Assembly: GCA_023101885.1 (NCBI GenBank)
Contig: JALPQD010000401.1
Location: 744,001-808,000 of the forward strand
Length of the DNA stretch: 64,000 bases
From: Typhlomys cinereus
Taxonomy: Eukaryota > Chordata > Mammalia > Rodentia > Platacanthomyidae
Reading direction: 5' to 3'
Part shown: positions 10,190 to 21,919 of the stretch, piece by piece
Layout: every line of letters begins with the position of its first letter
Position numbering within the stretch: the stretch's first letter is position 1
Notes under the pieces: generated by a model
Seen by the model: only the letters and a program-made list of their open reading frames with translations
Database searches by the model: none
What the model was told of the DNA's origin: nothing
Program-made: the position numbers and the translations under genes

Positions 10190-10868
10190 CCCAATATTAT
10201 AGGGTTCTTGTGTTCCAGGGTTGAAGATTGAAACCAGAGCACGCAAAGAGGATTAAGGTAGTGTTTATTAGAGGAGAGAAAAGTTAGAACTCATGGACTC
10301 CAGATGTGGAGTGCCATGAGGGGCTAGGACACCCTTGGAGGTCCCCAGAGAACTCATGAGAAGCAGGCAGCTGGAAAAGGAACTCATGGCACCTTGAGTA
10401 CCACGAGGGGCTAGGGCGCCTTCATGAGAAGCAGGCAAGAAACAGACTCATGGCACTAATGCCATGAGGAGGTAGGGCACCAGAAATGGCTGCCAGGGCC
10501 AGGCATATTGATACACCTAGACAAGCCCGGGAAGCTGGCTTTTTCTCATTGGTTAACTCCCATTGGGGCTCAACCCAGTTGCTCTTGGGCCCCTGTGGGC
10601 TAGAGGTCAAGTTGTTTGATCTGGAGAGCTCATCTCCAAAATCCCTTCATAGGGAAGTTGGCCATCTTATCTCTGGGAGGATGGGAGCCGGTTCCTCAGC
10701 AGAGGTGTTCCTTCAAAGTGATTCCAGCAGTGGGGGATGACCTTCAGGAATTCCAGAGACCTTCAAAGACCTTGAGAGACCCATCCCAGCATGGCTGCTC
10801 TAATCCTGCCTCATATGGAAGGACCCACCCTATTGTGGACGGGACAATTCCCTAAACAGGTAGTCTGG
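10190..10868 (-). mobile_element. ERV LTR, family C (copy 1)
   Basis: Read on the minus strand, the polyadenylation signal aataaa is in 'tcctctaataaacacta', followed by a U5 containing 'ggtttcaatcttcaac'. The rest is U3/R. The same sequence order is found at 14450-15072. Between 10290 and 10480 the LTR carries degenerate internal repeats built on 'catgag...ggggctag'. Confidence 0.65.
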
Positions 10869-10904
10869 GACTGAGTGAGGATGACGAGGGTGGGCACTGG
10901 CAAG

Positions 10905-11075
10905 CTAAACCCCTACTCTGGCTGTGCATGACATGTGGCCATCTTGTCAGCTTCTTGTAACTCTCTTCCATGACGGACTGTAACCTGGAATTATGGGAGA
11001 ATTAAAACCTCTATCTTCCCTAGGTTACTTGAGTCAGGCATTTTGTAGCAACAAATTAGAAAACGAAACCCCTGC
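10905..11075 (+). mobile_element. MaLR-type LTR 3' part
   Basis: 'cttccatgacggactgtaa', 'gggagaattaaaacctct' and 'gtcaggcattttgtagcaa' match the conserved 3' end of MT/ORR1-like MaLR LTRs. The 5' part is missing. Confidence 0.55.
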
Positions 11076-11559
11076 ACTCCCCGCCATGACATGCTGCCCG
11101 ACAGAGCAATAGCACTGGGTGAGGGAGGCCCAAAACCATGAGGCAAAACAAACCTTTTATGCTAGGACATTGTTTGCCGCAGCTGTTTTGTCTCAGCTTG
11201 GAATGCTGAATGGAAGAGGAGATAAAGAAAGGAAAGACAGGAGGAAGCAAGGACAGATGGAAGTGAAGAGGTTCAGGACCACCTTGAAATCTTACCACAA
11301 AAGCCAGAAAGAACCCCAGAATACACCTCTTTGTTAGAGTAACAATTTGATTTTCAGCTGCTTATCTTGAGAAAATTCACATACAGGCTACTACAGGTCA
11401 GAAAAGTTGTCCTTTCAAAAATTTACATCTAAAAAGAAAATTTCCACTTGTAAGGCTCTCTCCCTCTTTGCACTGGAAAAAAAAGTGATAAGTAAATCTC
11501 CAGAGACTCAAACCACAGAGAAAGCCCAGAGTAAAACATGCATAACAAACCTTATCTTT
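11076..11559. other. Interval without recognised feature
   Basis: Purine-rich at 11215-11270. No gene or named repeat is seen. Confidence 0.35.
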
Positions 11560-11845
11560 CTTTAAAGGGCTCTACTTGGCCACTTCTTACTGTTTCTTCC
11601 ACAGGACCTTTCCACACACCGGCCTTTCTTTGTTTTTGACAAGCATGGTATTTAAGCCAAGCATGGTATTTAAGCCTTAAGCGTCAATCTCTCCTTTGAG
11701 ACTTACTCTAAAGATGGACTCATTTCTCCATACTTTCTCTCATGTACATGAGGTATACATGTTAACAGACTTCTATTTGTATTTCAGTCGTTAATCTGTC
11801 TTTTGTCTCAGAGGATCACAGTTAAGAATGGTAGAAAGGCTTAAG
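11560..11845 (+). mobile_element. ERV-type LTR 3' region with duplicated TATA-like box
   Basis: The U5-like end 'gttaatctgtcttttgtct' is typical of many ERV LTRs. About 140 bp upstream an 18-bp unit 'aagcatggtatttaagcc' is perfectly tandem (11641-11658, 11659-11676), so the TATA-like tatttaag occurs twice. The 5' limit is uncertain. Confidence 0.5.
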
Positions 11846-12440
11846 AGAAGAGAGAAATTTATATTTCCTCCCCTGCAGAGAAAACAATAACGATACGCAA
11901 GTTGTTATGGGGTTCAAAAAGTATCTCCATAGGGAATCCAGGCCCATGGATCCCCAAATACAGATGTAGTGTAGAGACCCGCAGATTACAGTCAAGAGAG
12001 AGCTAAGAAAGGCTGCACTATACATGCAAGGAAGTAGTGGCTGGAACAGCCCTAAGACCCTATTATACAGAACTGGTTTGTTTACACAGTGCAGACTATT
12101 CCATATGTGTTCTATTGCATGTAATAGCTTCATGCATCATGTGTCCATCAGCATTTTAAACTCTACTCAGGGGTGGAGCATCTTAGGATGATAGTAAGCT
12201 ATATAGTTACTCGCTCTAAAGAGACTCAACTCCTGCATCTGACGATTCAGGCTGGTTTTATTTGGCCTTGTGTTGGAGAGGTCTAAATCCAGCCTTCCAT
12301 TTTACCAACTTGTTTTTCTTGCATGATAATTTGAGAGGGTCCACGTAAGGGTCCAGAACTCACCCCCCCACCACCACTCCTGCCATATTCTCATCTCAAC
12401 AGCTGTCAGTAGTGGTAGTGTTAGGAACTGAGTTACCCAC
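11846..12440. other. Interval without recognised feature
   Basis: A minus-strand frame of about 100 codons (11822-12133) has no recognisable domain. I do not call it a gene. Confidence 0.35.
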
Positions 12441-12514
12441 CACCTTATTTCCCTGATAATACTAGAATCTCCTCCAGCACCTTATTGCCCTGATAATACT
12501 GGAATCTCTCCTGG
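12441..12514. repeat. Two-copy tandem repeat, period 37
   Basis: Units 12441-12477 and 12478-12514 share 'ccctgataatact' and neighbouring bases with only a few differences. It may be part of an otherwise unrecognised LTR. Confidence 0.8.
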
Positions 12515-13287
12515 CCCTATCATCATCTGGCCAGGACTCCACTTCTACCCTCAAGGGGATCTGATCCATCTGGAGACATGTAAATTCGATGGAGGAGCCC
12601 ACCCCTTCCTTCCAGAGGCCCCCTTCTGCAGTCTCATTTTTCTTCCAACAGACATGCATGCGCAGAAAAACTACAGTGCTTCCATCCTGTAGACTGCGCA
12701 CCATTGCTCTTAGAGTTTTGAGCTCAGAGGGTGAAACTTTTTCATCCTTCCTTTTGTTTCTGTGTTCTTGTTTTCAAAGCCTAAACATGTTTCCCCCTAT
12801 TTATCTCCCTCTTTATGACGACTGCCCAGATTTCCTGCCTGTAACCAGATTTCCTGTTCTTTTCTGTTTTAAAATAAACAGAAAAATTCTCAACTCATTT
12901 CCTGCCTTATAATTCATTGTATAGAGGCGAAAACAGCCTGTACCCCTAGACCATCTCAGCAGAGCTTGAGGTAGAATTGAGGCAAGCAGGAGAACACACG
13001 GACCTGACTAATGTGACAGAGTTCTTGAGTCTGGGTCACCGTGAACGGGCAGCTCAGAAGGCAACACACAGAGCTGAATGTGAGACCCTGACACAACATC
13101 TCTTGCTACCCAGAATGGCTCTCGCGTGGCTTCCATCACAGGATTCTCCCCTCCCGTGAGGTTTATTGCCTACTTCACTTACCTACAAGCAACCACAATC
13201 AGAAGTGATTACATGGAAAACAGAGAAATAAATAATTCATGTATTTTAAATCTCATACCATTCTAAGTATTGTAAGGAAATCTCCCA
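12515..13287. other. Interval without recognised gene
   Basis: Contains 'gttttaaaataaacag' near 12868, a possible polyadenylation signal of an unrecognised LTR. Nothing else is clear. Confidence 0.35.
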
Positions 13288-13305
13288 ACTGGACTCGGGA
13301 GATGG

Positions 13306-13306
<1 letters not shown>

Positions 13307-13358
<52 letters not shown>

Positions 13359-13524
13359 ATGGTTGTGTGTGTAGGCCCAAGGGTGACTTCAAAATTCTTC
13401 TAGGCCAGAAGTGCAGGCCACTGTCATTTCTGGCTAGTGTTACTACACAGTATCTGGGATCCAAATTCAGGCCCCCTACTCCTTGCGAGGCAGTCTCAGC
13501 CCCTGAACTATTTCTCTAGCCAAC
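13307..13524 (-). mobile_element. SINE-A, older subfamily, inside B4 SINE
   Basis: In minus orientation it starts 'ggctagagaaatagttc' and ends in a (CA)n tail, seen on the plus strand as (GT)n at 13307-13354. The TSD is tcgggagatggc (13295-13306) versus ctgggagatggc (13525-13536). Confidence 0.8.
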
Positions 13525-13559
13525 CTGGGAGATGGCTTCTGGTTAAAGCACTTGCCACA

Positions 13560-13904
13560 TGTCATGGTTTGAAATGTGACCCTCACATCTTATGTATTTG
13601 AGAAGGTCATGGCACCTTGAGAGGTGGAGTCTTGCTAGAGGAAGGCAGTCACAGGGGTGGGCCTTGAGGTGGATTCGTCCCACCCTACCTCCTGAGAAGT
13701 CTGCTTTCGTAACAGGAGTCTTGCAGCTCTCAGCCTCCAAGATGTCTGCAGTGACCTAGGCCTCCTTCAGCTTCTGCCAGCCAGCCAGGCCCTGTCCTCC
13801 ATGAAAGACTGTCTCCCCTCTGGAACTGTAAGCTGATAAAATCTCCCTTTCTCCCTTCAAGTTGCTTGACCTTGGGTGTTCTCTCACAGCAATAGAAAAG
13901 GACA
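13560..13904 (+). mobile_element. MaLR solo LTR inside B4 SINE
   Basis: 345 bp from 'tgtcatggtttgaaatg' to 'agaaaaggaca'. Standard MaLR blocks 'gaggtggagtcttgctag' and 'cttgaccttgggtgttctc' are present. The flanks ccaca (13555-13559) and ccacg (13905-13909) are a 5-bp TSD with one transition. Confidence 0.85.
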
Positions 13905-14370
13905 CCACGCAAGCATGATAACCTGAGCTAGGACCCCCCCCCCAGAGCCCACAAAAATCTGGGGCCAGTGGTGTAAGCAGTGGCCACTGCCTGAGACCTG
14001 AGACTTTACAGAAACTCATGGGCCATCCAGCCTGGCCTATACAACAGCCATGAAGAGACCTGGTCTAAACAAGAAGGAAAGATGAGGAACAACATCCAAA
14101 GGCTGCCCTCTGACCTCCACAGATACCATATGACCCATGGGCACCCACACTCGTACACATTGCATACACGTTCATTCACACATCATATGCATACACACAA
14201 ATAGAAGAAAGAGATGAAAAGAAGGAAAGTAGGAAGGTGAAAAGAAAGGAGGGAGAAAAGGAAGAAGAAATCTTGCCTTACCATCCTGGCAACCATTGTT
14301 GCTTGTGTTCTAGGAGCCTTTATGCAGACACCTACTGTCAAGATCACTCACTCTGTAAGGTATTTACCAC

Positions 14371-14392
14371 ACACACACACACACACACACAA
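14371..14392. repeat. (CA)n microsatellite
   Basis: Pure CA repeat. Confidence 0.9.
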
Positions 14393-14449
14393 ACTCACCA
14401 CATCATGGACTAGATGGAAGTTTTGTTACAGGGTCACTCTTGGGTCTTT

Positions 14450-15072
14450 ATGTGTCCAGGATCTTCTGTTCACGAGTTGAAGATTGAAACCAGAACACAC
14501 ATAAAGAATTAAGGCACAGTTTATTAGAGGAGAGAAAGAACGGAACTCGTGGATATGAATCCATGAGAGGCAAGAGAGCCACCAACAACTCACAGACTCC
14601 AAGGATGGAATCCATGAGAGCAAAGGGAAAGACAGAAATGAAACTCACAGACTTCAGACATGGAGTCCCATGAGAAGCAAGGGAGCCAAAGATCATTTAT
14701 TATTTATTAGGATCAAGATTATTTATTATAATTGGTGGATTTTCCTCATTAATTGGCTCCAGCAGATCTGATTGGAACTTTTAGTCCTCTACGTCTCAAT
14801 GGTCGATCAATATTGAGGCCCAACCCAGTTTATCTTGTGCTATGGCAGGGTTTAAGTAAGATGGAGAACTAATCTCCATATCCTTTCACAAACAAAAAAT
14901 TGTAGCCAGGCGTCAACTTTATCTCTGTGAAGTTTTAGTCAGTTCCTCCAGCTCAATAGGGTGTGTTTCTTCAGGGTAGGTTGTATTCCTTCAGGGTAAC
15001 CCCAGCTTTGGGGTTGACCTTTGAAGCCCTTCAGAGACCGTCCCAGCATGGCTGCTCTAAAACTGCCTAAGA
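14450..15072 (-). mobile_element. ERV LTR, family C (copy 2)
   Basis: Colinear with 10190-10868. On the minus strand the order is 'gcagccatgctgggacgg', 'aaactgggttgggcctcaa', repeated 'catgag' units, aataaa in 'cctctaataaactgtg' and 'ctggtttcaatcttcaact'. The two copies are well diverged, so this is an old family. Confidence 0.65.
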
Positions 15073-15560
15073 TTTAACGGAATTTCAGAACCACCAGTCC
15101 AATAGCAGGAAGAGGGAGAGAAAAAGGCCTGAGAGGGGGGAATGGGCAGGTTTTATACCCTTAGGGTTGGTGGGTGGGCTGAAGGGGCAGGATGTAGAGG
15201 TGATATCCGGGACTTTTGCTCAGCCCAGGAAGTGTGGTTGGGATCAGTCTTTGATCAGCATTAAGAGTCAGGTAAACACGGTTTTTAGGTGGCAGTGACC
15301 ATCAAGAAAAGTTCTGCCCGGAGTGGCATTACCTCAACCTGAGGCACTGCATTCTCTTGTAAGAGGGTAACCTAAAGAGCCAACATGGCTGACCAAAAGC
15401 TAATCATATAGGATGAAAAAGTGTTGCCCTGTAAAGTCCCCAGAAACCTGAGATATGGAAAACAATCCTCATACATGTTAGATATTAGGCATGTTAAGCA
15501 CAAAGTGTCTCAAGCTGTTCCCTCCTCTCTCCCCTCTACATATGAATTCAGACAAAGAAC
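15073..15560. other. Unassigned, possibly LTR-derived
   Basis: On the minus strand 'agggtataaaacctgccc' (about 15154-15171) looks like a TATA box. I cannot connect it to a defined LTR. Confidence 0.3.
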
Positions 15561-15569
15561 CTTTCATGG

Positions 15570-15812
15570 TTCCCAGTTTACTTAGATAAGACAGCTCCAC
15601 CCTCCAAAGGACATCTCCGCAACTTCTCCACAGCCCTCAGTCCACCTGCAACTGAGACAAACTGCTATATTCACCCAAGGACTCTCACCCACCTTGTGGT
15701 GAGCCCCCTCTTCTCATCCCAGTACTTTTTCAACTACATGCTCCTGGTCTATAATCACACACTCCTGGTCATATAACCAAGCCCTATAAGAGAACTCAGA
15801 AACTAGATTCTT

Positions 15813-15843
<31 letters not shown>

Positions 15844-16015
15844 GTCTCTCTCTCTCCCTGTTTACAGCCATGCTGCATGCTGCTTGCCTATTTTGTCCTG
15901 CTTGCTTCTTTATATATTATGTACTGTTTTTGGTGTGACTTTGTATCCCCCGATCATTCCCAGGTAGGGGGCCCGCCCAAAGGCCCCCACAATACATCTT
16001 CCAGTGTTCTCTCCT
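15570..16015 (+). mobile_element. ERV-like LTR with (TC)n
   Basis: LTR-like order: TATA-like 'ccctataagagaactc' (15783), a (TC)n tract at 15811-15858, a T-rich R-like region, 'gggggcccgcccaaaggcc' and a degraded polyadenylation signal 'caatacatc'. Both ends are uncertain. Confidence 0.45.
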
Positions 16016-16323
16016 GTAGCTGTGGTTACCAAAAACAGCCTCCCTGTTTCTTATCTTAAAGGTTAACTAATCAGGAGAAGCCAGCGTAACCACCAGAAGT
16101 CTTGCTGCTGTAACTCCAGCTTTGTGCATACTCCAAAATGTTTGTCTTCTCAATCTTGCTAAGCGACTCAGGCCTACAAAAGTGAAATCTGTTTTTCATT
16201 TGGAGCTGCACCTCAGGATCCCAATTCCTAGAGTATAGTCATTGATCAGTTTCAATAAAGCTCCATTTGATAAAGTTATTGGTGTCAGTGTGGTAAAGTC
16301 CTGAGCCACCCCAGATTTATAAC
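16016..16323 (+). mobile_element. ERV-like LTR 3' part
   Basis: Contains 'tttcaataaagctccattt' (polyadenylation signal) followed by the U5-like 'attggtgtcagtgtgg' and 'gtcctgagccacccc'. It directly follows the previous LTR-like block. Whether these are one LTR or two is unclear. Confidence 0.45.
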
Positions 16324-17524
16324 ATTCTCAGCAACTGTTACCAAAGTCCTAGGCCATGGGCCTGACTCTAGGGGAACCAACATACCAGACTCACCCACTG
16401 GCTGCCTGGAGAGTCCAGAGAGAGAGCGAGTTGTTACAGGCTTTCACTCACCTGCACAGTGCAGACTACCCCATACCTGAAGTAGGAAAGGAACCTATCA
16501 AAGGAGGCCCTGTGTCCCAAGCCACATCTTTAGGTACCAACAATAGCCCCAAGATTAAATAGGGAAAGGGCAAAAATGCAGGGCCAATAAGTATGCATAA
16601 GCAGTCTTCATGGTGTGCTTAGTAATTACCTCAGGCTCCTGAGTGCTGCAGTTGTTTTGAAAAAAAAATCACTTTTCGCTGGAAGAGGGTCATCTGATTC
16701 CCATCATGTGGATGGTGGCAACCTTGGTTTTGTTAAAAGGAATAAGCCTGCAAGGCTCCCTGGATCTGGATTTGTCCAAGGTTGGGAAGGACTGGATGGA
16801 GGATAAGCCACAGGATGCAAATGGAGTCAGGCAGGACAGGGACCCCAGACCTGCTTCAAAGGAAACAAAGGGTGATGTCAAGTGAGCCCCTTTTATAATA
16901 TCACAGAAAAAGTGCAAAATATTTTGAAAGAAAAAAAAAGAGACTGCATTCATGTCATTTTAATTTTGATTTATTGTTAATTTCTTGCTGTGCCAAATCT
17001 AGAAATTGAACTTTATATGTCTGCCTGTCTGTCTGCCTGTCTGTCTGTAGAATTTATGTACAGCAAGTTCAAGTTTATACAGTTCCTGGCCCTGATACCT
17101 TTGGGCTAAGAGAACAGAAGACAGGATTATAGATGGAGTTTTGGGGATACATCCACTGGAAATCTTTGTACATATCCTCCTCAGAGAACAGAGGGCTACT
17201 GTACTCCCAAACACCAACTAGAGCAGAAGAAAGGAAAGGGGGGAAATCTCTTAACACCTGAGTACCTGGATAAGAGCATTTAAACCAGAAGAGATACAGC
17301 TTTCATCCTCAAGCACACTAGACACAGAGGTTTGAGAACTAGATTGTATCAGTAATGGGAAATAAATCATGGTTGTTGTTTTTTTTCTTTTTTTGCATGC
17401 CTGTGAAGAGCATAGAGCATTTTAAAGACTAAATTAAACTAGCAATAATGCCCAGGATGAAGCAGAGTATATTGGGAACTTGAGGGAAGTATAGGAACCA
17501 CTACAATAGGGTCTTCATGGGGGA
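16324..17524. other. Interval without recognised gene
   Basis: A 68-codon frame at 16356-16562 shows no recognisable motif. A (CTGT)n microsatellite is at 17020-17049. Confidence 0.4.
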
Positions 17525-17896
17525 TTTGATAGTTAATCCTGGGTGTCAATTTGACACACCTAGCACCTCAAGAGATTATCTGGATAATACAAACATCAGC
17601 CTCAGGTCCAATCTGAACCTCCCTAGATCTCATTGGAACCTCCGAGGAGTGGACCAGATAAAAGGAGCCACAGAACAGAAGACAGAAAAGAGAGAGACTC
17701 TCCAGGAATCCTCCAGCCATGTGGATATCTACCGTGACTTAGCCTGCCTCCAGCTTCAGCCACCAGTCATGCCGCCTCTGCTGTGAAAGACTATCTCTCC
17801 CCTCTAGAACCCTAAGGTGAATAAATTTCCTTTTCTCTCTTAGGTTATTTGACTTTGGGTGTTCTCACAAAGCAATAGTTAAAAGTAATGGCTACA
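17525..17896 (+). mobile_element. MaLR-type solo LTR
   Basis: Close relative of 2287-2703 and 35056-35428: 'gttaatcctgggtgtcaat', 'agagattatctggataata', 'gtggaccagataaaaggag', ending 'aaaagtaatggctaca'. No TSD is readable. Confidence 0.8.
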
Positions 17897-18139
17897 GAGG
17901 GCGAGAAAGAGGAGGTGCAACCAGATACAGCACAGGCCAAACAGAATTTAAAGGCAAGAAGTACGTTTAGGAGTCAACGAGTAGGAAGTTGCTACAAGGA
18001 AACATCAAAGATAGAGGTGGTGGTGGCTAAGCCTAACTAACAGGATCTTGTTGGAAACAGGCTGGGGATCGACCCCACCACCTGGAAGCGGCCGCTCAAG
18101 AGCCACAGATCACATATTGAGAGCGATCACATTTCCTGA

Positions 18140-18505
18140 GTTCTGGCCTCACCAACTATTGCTGTAATAAGTGTACAATCCAGACAATTCAAAAGAACAC
18201 ACAATCTAGAGGCTTCCGATAGCAGGTTGCAATCCACTGTGACAGGACCATTACCAGCAACGGCTGAGGGAACCGGCCACATCTGATGCACAGCAAGTGC
18301 AGAGGGGCACTGCTTTTAGCTTGCTTTCTGACAGCCACCTCGCCATCCAGCTCACTCTGTCTTTATTCACTTGCCCAGGGAATGACCCCGCCCACTCTGG
18401 AGTATGCAACAAAAACATTCTCCTAAAGGCTTGCCTTGAACAAATAATCCCCTAAGGGATGCCTCCGAAGTTTCGAGCAGGACCGCACAGTTCACTGTCT
18501 CACTA
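18140..18505 (-). mobile_element. MaLR/ERVL-like LTR, reverse
   Basis: Shares 'ggctgagggaac.ggccaca' and 'cacttgcccagggaatga' with the reverse LTRs at 26092, 36702 and 44311. The left end is poorly defined. Confidence 0.55.
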
Positions 18506-20344
18506 ACTTAGGGTTCTTCTGCTAAAACTGAATCTTACAAGAATGTGCCCAGATGACTAAAGTTTGGGCAAGTAGGAATCTTTGCCAACAGAGGTACAGA
18601 ATCACTCGTGGTGACTCAATATGCTTCATTCTCAAAGGTCTGAAAGCTCCCACACGCCGGAGCTGTGCCATCAATATTTTGGTTTGTTTTTGTAAAACAA
18701 GCGCGTCTCTTCTTCAGTGTTTTCAGTTGCATGTCTGCTTACTTTTGACTAATGACCACATTTTCCAAAATAAGACACCTGGTGATTTTCACTGTGCCTG
18801 TGTAATGTATTCACGAAACCTTTCTCAAAATGAGTTCTATATCATTTATAGCATGTTGTCGTGCCATCTTACGCCATACAGTTTCTGTGATGCTAAAAAT
18901 GAGAGGAAACTGATTAGATTTTAAAATATCTGATCAATCAAATGAATAGAGCAAATAAGCATCCCTAATCCATTTTTCAATTCTTTTAGTATTTTATACA
19001 TGAATATAGTGAATTTATGATATTTTCACGTTTTAATCCCCTATCCTGTTCTCCCTCCTTTTCCCATTATAGCCCTGCTTCTCACCTATCGAATTCCTTC
19101 CTATTTTCAAGCCTTTTTGCTTGGGTAGCCCACTAGGATTCAACTGGTTTGCCTTTGATGACATGTGTCTGAGTACTTGCTGGAGCATGAATCGCACTAA
19201 TCCATTTTTATTCATATTCACATTCAAGTCTAGTTGCAGGATCACACTGAGTACAGACACAGGCACAAACACACTTGTGCCCACAATTGCACCCACAGCC
19301 TCAGCCTTTGATATACAAAATTACTGTCTTCGGCAAGGGAACACCCAACTATGAAATTGAAAGAGGCTGGAAATGCAAAATATGTATGCAAATTTTTTTC
19401 CTGGAAAAAAAATTTTTTTCCTTGCTTCCTTTGGAACCTAGTGATAAGCTCTTCCAGTCAAGCAAGGGCTAATTGCTCAACAGAAAACATGAATGAAGCT
19501 CACTGTAATGGGATTTCATCCATCTGTAATTTCCATTCATAGAACCAAAAACTTTCATCTGTTCCTAAGTCTTCCCGAAAAATCAGTATCCTGGGTGGTA
19601 ACAGGAAACATCTACAGACTGTCATTTCATTTTTGAGAGCCATTCATAGAGAAAGAATCGTACTCCAAACTTGGGACCAGGAACAGATTGAATTCATTAA
19701 AAAAAAAAAAAAAAGGCACAACCCAAACTGTTCATCCTCTGGTACATGAAAAATGATCACTGCTGTCGGTAAAACCATATGCTGTAGGTAAGGAAAGCGG
19801 CTTTGCTGTTCTAGATGACATTTGTTCAGAGGAATGCTAATGTACTTAATCCTACTGTGCTTAGCAATAATTTACACATTTGAAAAGAAACCCAAAGTGC
19901 AAGAACTTAGGTAGGACAAGAGACTTCTAGGTTATTTCTAAATTATTATGTCTGGATTATGGAGCACCAGTGAAGACCTACAATGACATTGTCAATGTTT
20001 CATCATTCTAGGTATGCTGACATAACTTTTAAAACAGATCTTTCACTCATTAAAAAAAACTTATTTTTTTTTAAGTTGCCACAAGGGTGAAATTAGTACT
20101 GCCTTTATCTTTTGACCCAGAATGATAGTGATTTGCTCCTTTCAGCTGAAACTCTGTTCCATATCCTAGTCCCAGGTTTAATAATAATAATAATAACACT
20201 TCTTAAACTCATTTTGAATGTATGATATAAGAAACGTTTGAAGGGATAAAAGGAATTTTCCCTCTGCCCTCCAAAAGGTCCCTGGAACAAACTGACAAAG
20301 ATTATTATATAAGAGAAAAACCATAAAAATTTATGAATGTCCAA
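18506..20344. other. Repeat-poor interval
   Basis: Almost free of recognisable interspersed repeats. 18690-18905 has balanced composition and homeodomain-like ATTA/TAAT words and might be conserved non-coding DNA. A 16-nt A-run is at 19699. No exon is recognised. Confidence 0.4.
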
Positions 20345-20572
20345 AAGAAGAAATGTTGAGCTGGGAAAATGGCTCCATGAGTAAAACATTTCAGGGAAGG
20401 CCCGAGGACCTTCAAAGCTGTGTGTGGTCGGGGAATAGCGACTGGGGGATCCCCAGAACTTGCTGGCTAGCCAGTGAATCCTGGTTCAAATGAGAGACCC
20501 TGTATCAAAAGGATAACAGTGGAAGACATTTGATGTTAACTGTTGGCCCTCACACAATATGTGCGCGCGCGT

Positions 20573-20615
<43 letters not shown>

Positions 20616-20620
20616 GTGAT
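20345..20620 (+). mobile_element. B4 SINE
   Basis: 'gagctgggaaaatggctcc', 'gctggctagccagtgaatc', 'gagagaccctgtatcaaaa' and a (CG)(CA)n tail match the order of the rodent B4A-type element. Confidence 0.75.
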
Positions 20621-21429
20621 TACCCACAAGTTCAATATTATACAGAAACTTGTATATCCCTGTCCTATAAATAGGAGGGAAAAGTCAACAACTTTCAGAA
20701 GAAGAAGATGTGCTTATTTGTACAAGAACCTACATAAGATTTGGCCTATCCACATTACATCACGGATAAGGGAGGGGCCTATGTGACCTCAACCCTTCTG
20801 AATAGATAGCGATGGTTAACACCGGCTAGAGGAAGGGGCCTGCTTGCTCAGTGGTGCTGATGCTGCTATATCATCTATGCTATAGTGCGCCCAGGCACAT
20901 GCCAGTGTGGTTCTCCTTTTTTTTAAAAAAAAGACGACACCCTTGCTCTTTTTTTCTAGTGTGTTGCTTATTGTTTTTCTTATTGATTTGCAAGAGTCTC
21001 GTGTCAATTCTGGGAACAGAATTCTTTCATTGGTTACATGCTTTGCAGAGATAGTCTCTATGCCAGTAGGTCTTTGAACTCTCCCAATAAGATGTTTAGA
21101 TGAACAGAAATTATTGCCATTACTGTTGAATATATCTTTTCACATAATGTGAGTACCTTTCACTTCCTACCCTGGAACCTTTCCTTGCAGAGATCATGAA
21201 GAAATGAGCCTGAGTTCTCTTCCAAAATTCATCATTTTTCCCTTTCACACTGCATCGAGAATTTAGTTTTGTGTATAGTATAAAGTAAGAATATGTTTTA
21301 TTTTGTTTTACACTTGCAATATGTATCTAATAGATTGAATACCCTTTGTTGAAATTACCAGCTTTTCCCTCCTAGGTCTCTGGATTTCTGAAACTCAAGT
21401 GCCCATAATATGTTGGTCTGTGTCATGCT
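20621..21429. other. Interval without recognised feature
   Basis: AT-rich, no gene or clear repeat seen. Confidence 0.35.
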
Positions 21430-21614
21430 TTTACAGGATGAGTCTCACAGTGCTCAGCCTCCGAGATGTTTGCAGTGACTCTTCCAGCTTCTGCCAGCCA
21501 GCCTTGACATGTCTGCCATGAAAGACTATACCTCCCTTCTGGAACTGTAAGCTGATAAAAGTTGCTTGACTTTAGGTGTTCTCTTATAACAACACAAAAG
21601 AGTAACCATTACAG
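21430..21614 (+). mobile_element. MaLR LTR 3' fragment
   Basis: 'ctcagcctccgagatgttt', 'ccatgaaagactatacctc' and the end 'agagtaaccattaca' match the 3' half of the LTR at 13560. Confidence 0.7.
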
Positions 21615-21919
21615 TCTATTTCCACAGTCTATTATTGCCCATTTATACCAATACTATCCTTGGTATAATAACTGCAATTTTCTTATTGCATAAGTAAGTC
21701 TTTCTGTAGCACAATAGATAGATCTTGCTGTTTCCTGAGAATCCCTGAAGACAGTTTCCCTATTGTGCCAATTGCTCCCTACCTGGCTTATTTTTAATAG
21801 TGATAATCTCTTTAGCAGCCACATCCTCCTTGGCCTAATCACCTCCCTCTCTCCCTCCCTATAATGATCTCTATTTATTTAAAAGTGGGCTACACACAAT
21901 GCTCTTTTCTTTCCTTTTT
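21615..21919. other. Interval without recognised feature
   Basis: I see no gene or named repeat. Confidence 0.35.

Larger units (their letters stand above)
13288..14200 (+). mobile_element. B4 SINE broken by two later insertions
   Basis: The SINE head is at 'ctcgggagatggc' (to 13306), resumes as 'ttctggttaaagcacttgcc' (13537-13559), and resumes again from 13905 as 'aagcatgataacctgag', ending with 'gccctctgacctccacag' and ACAC-rich tail sequence. The interruptions are a SINE-A (13307-13524) and a MaLR LTR (13560-13904), each with a recognisable TSD. Confidence 0.75.

Noticed and set aside
9782..10231. 149-codon plus-strand frame
   Set aside because: Its second half is the purine-rich L1-like 3' UTR (Gly/Glu/Lys-rich by composition). 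No domain is recognised.
13307..13360. Cys-Val repeat peptides from (GT)n arrays here and elsewhere
   Set aside because: Simple microsatellite translation.
19699..19714. A16 run as the tail of a processed pseudogene
   Set aside because: No matching direct repeat and no recognisable transcript upstream.
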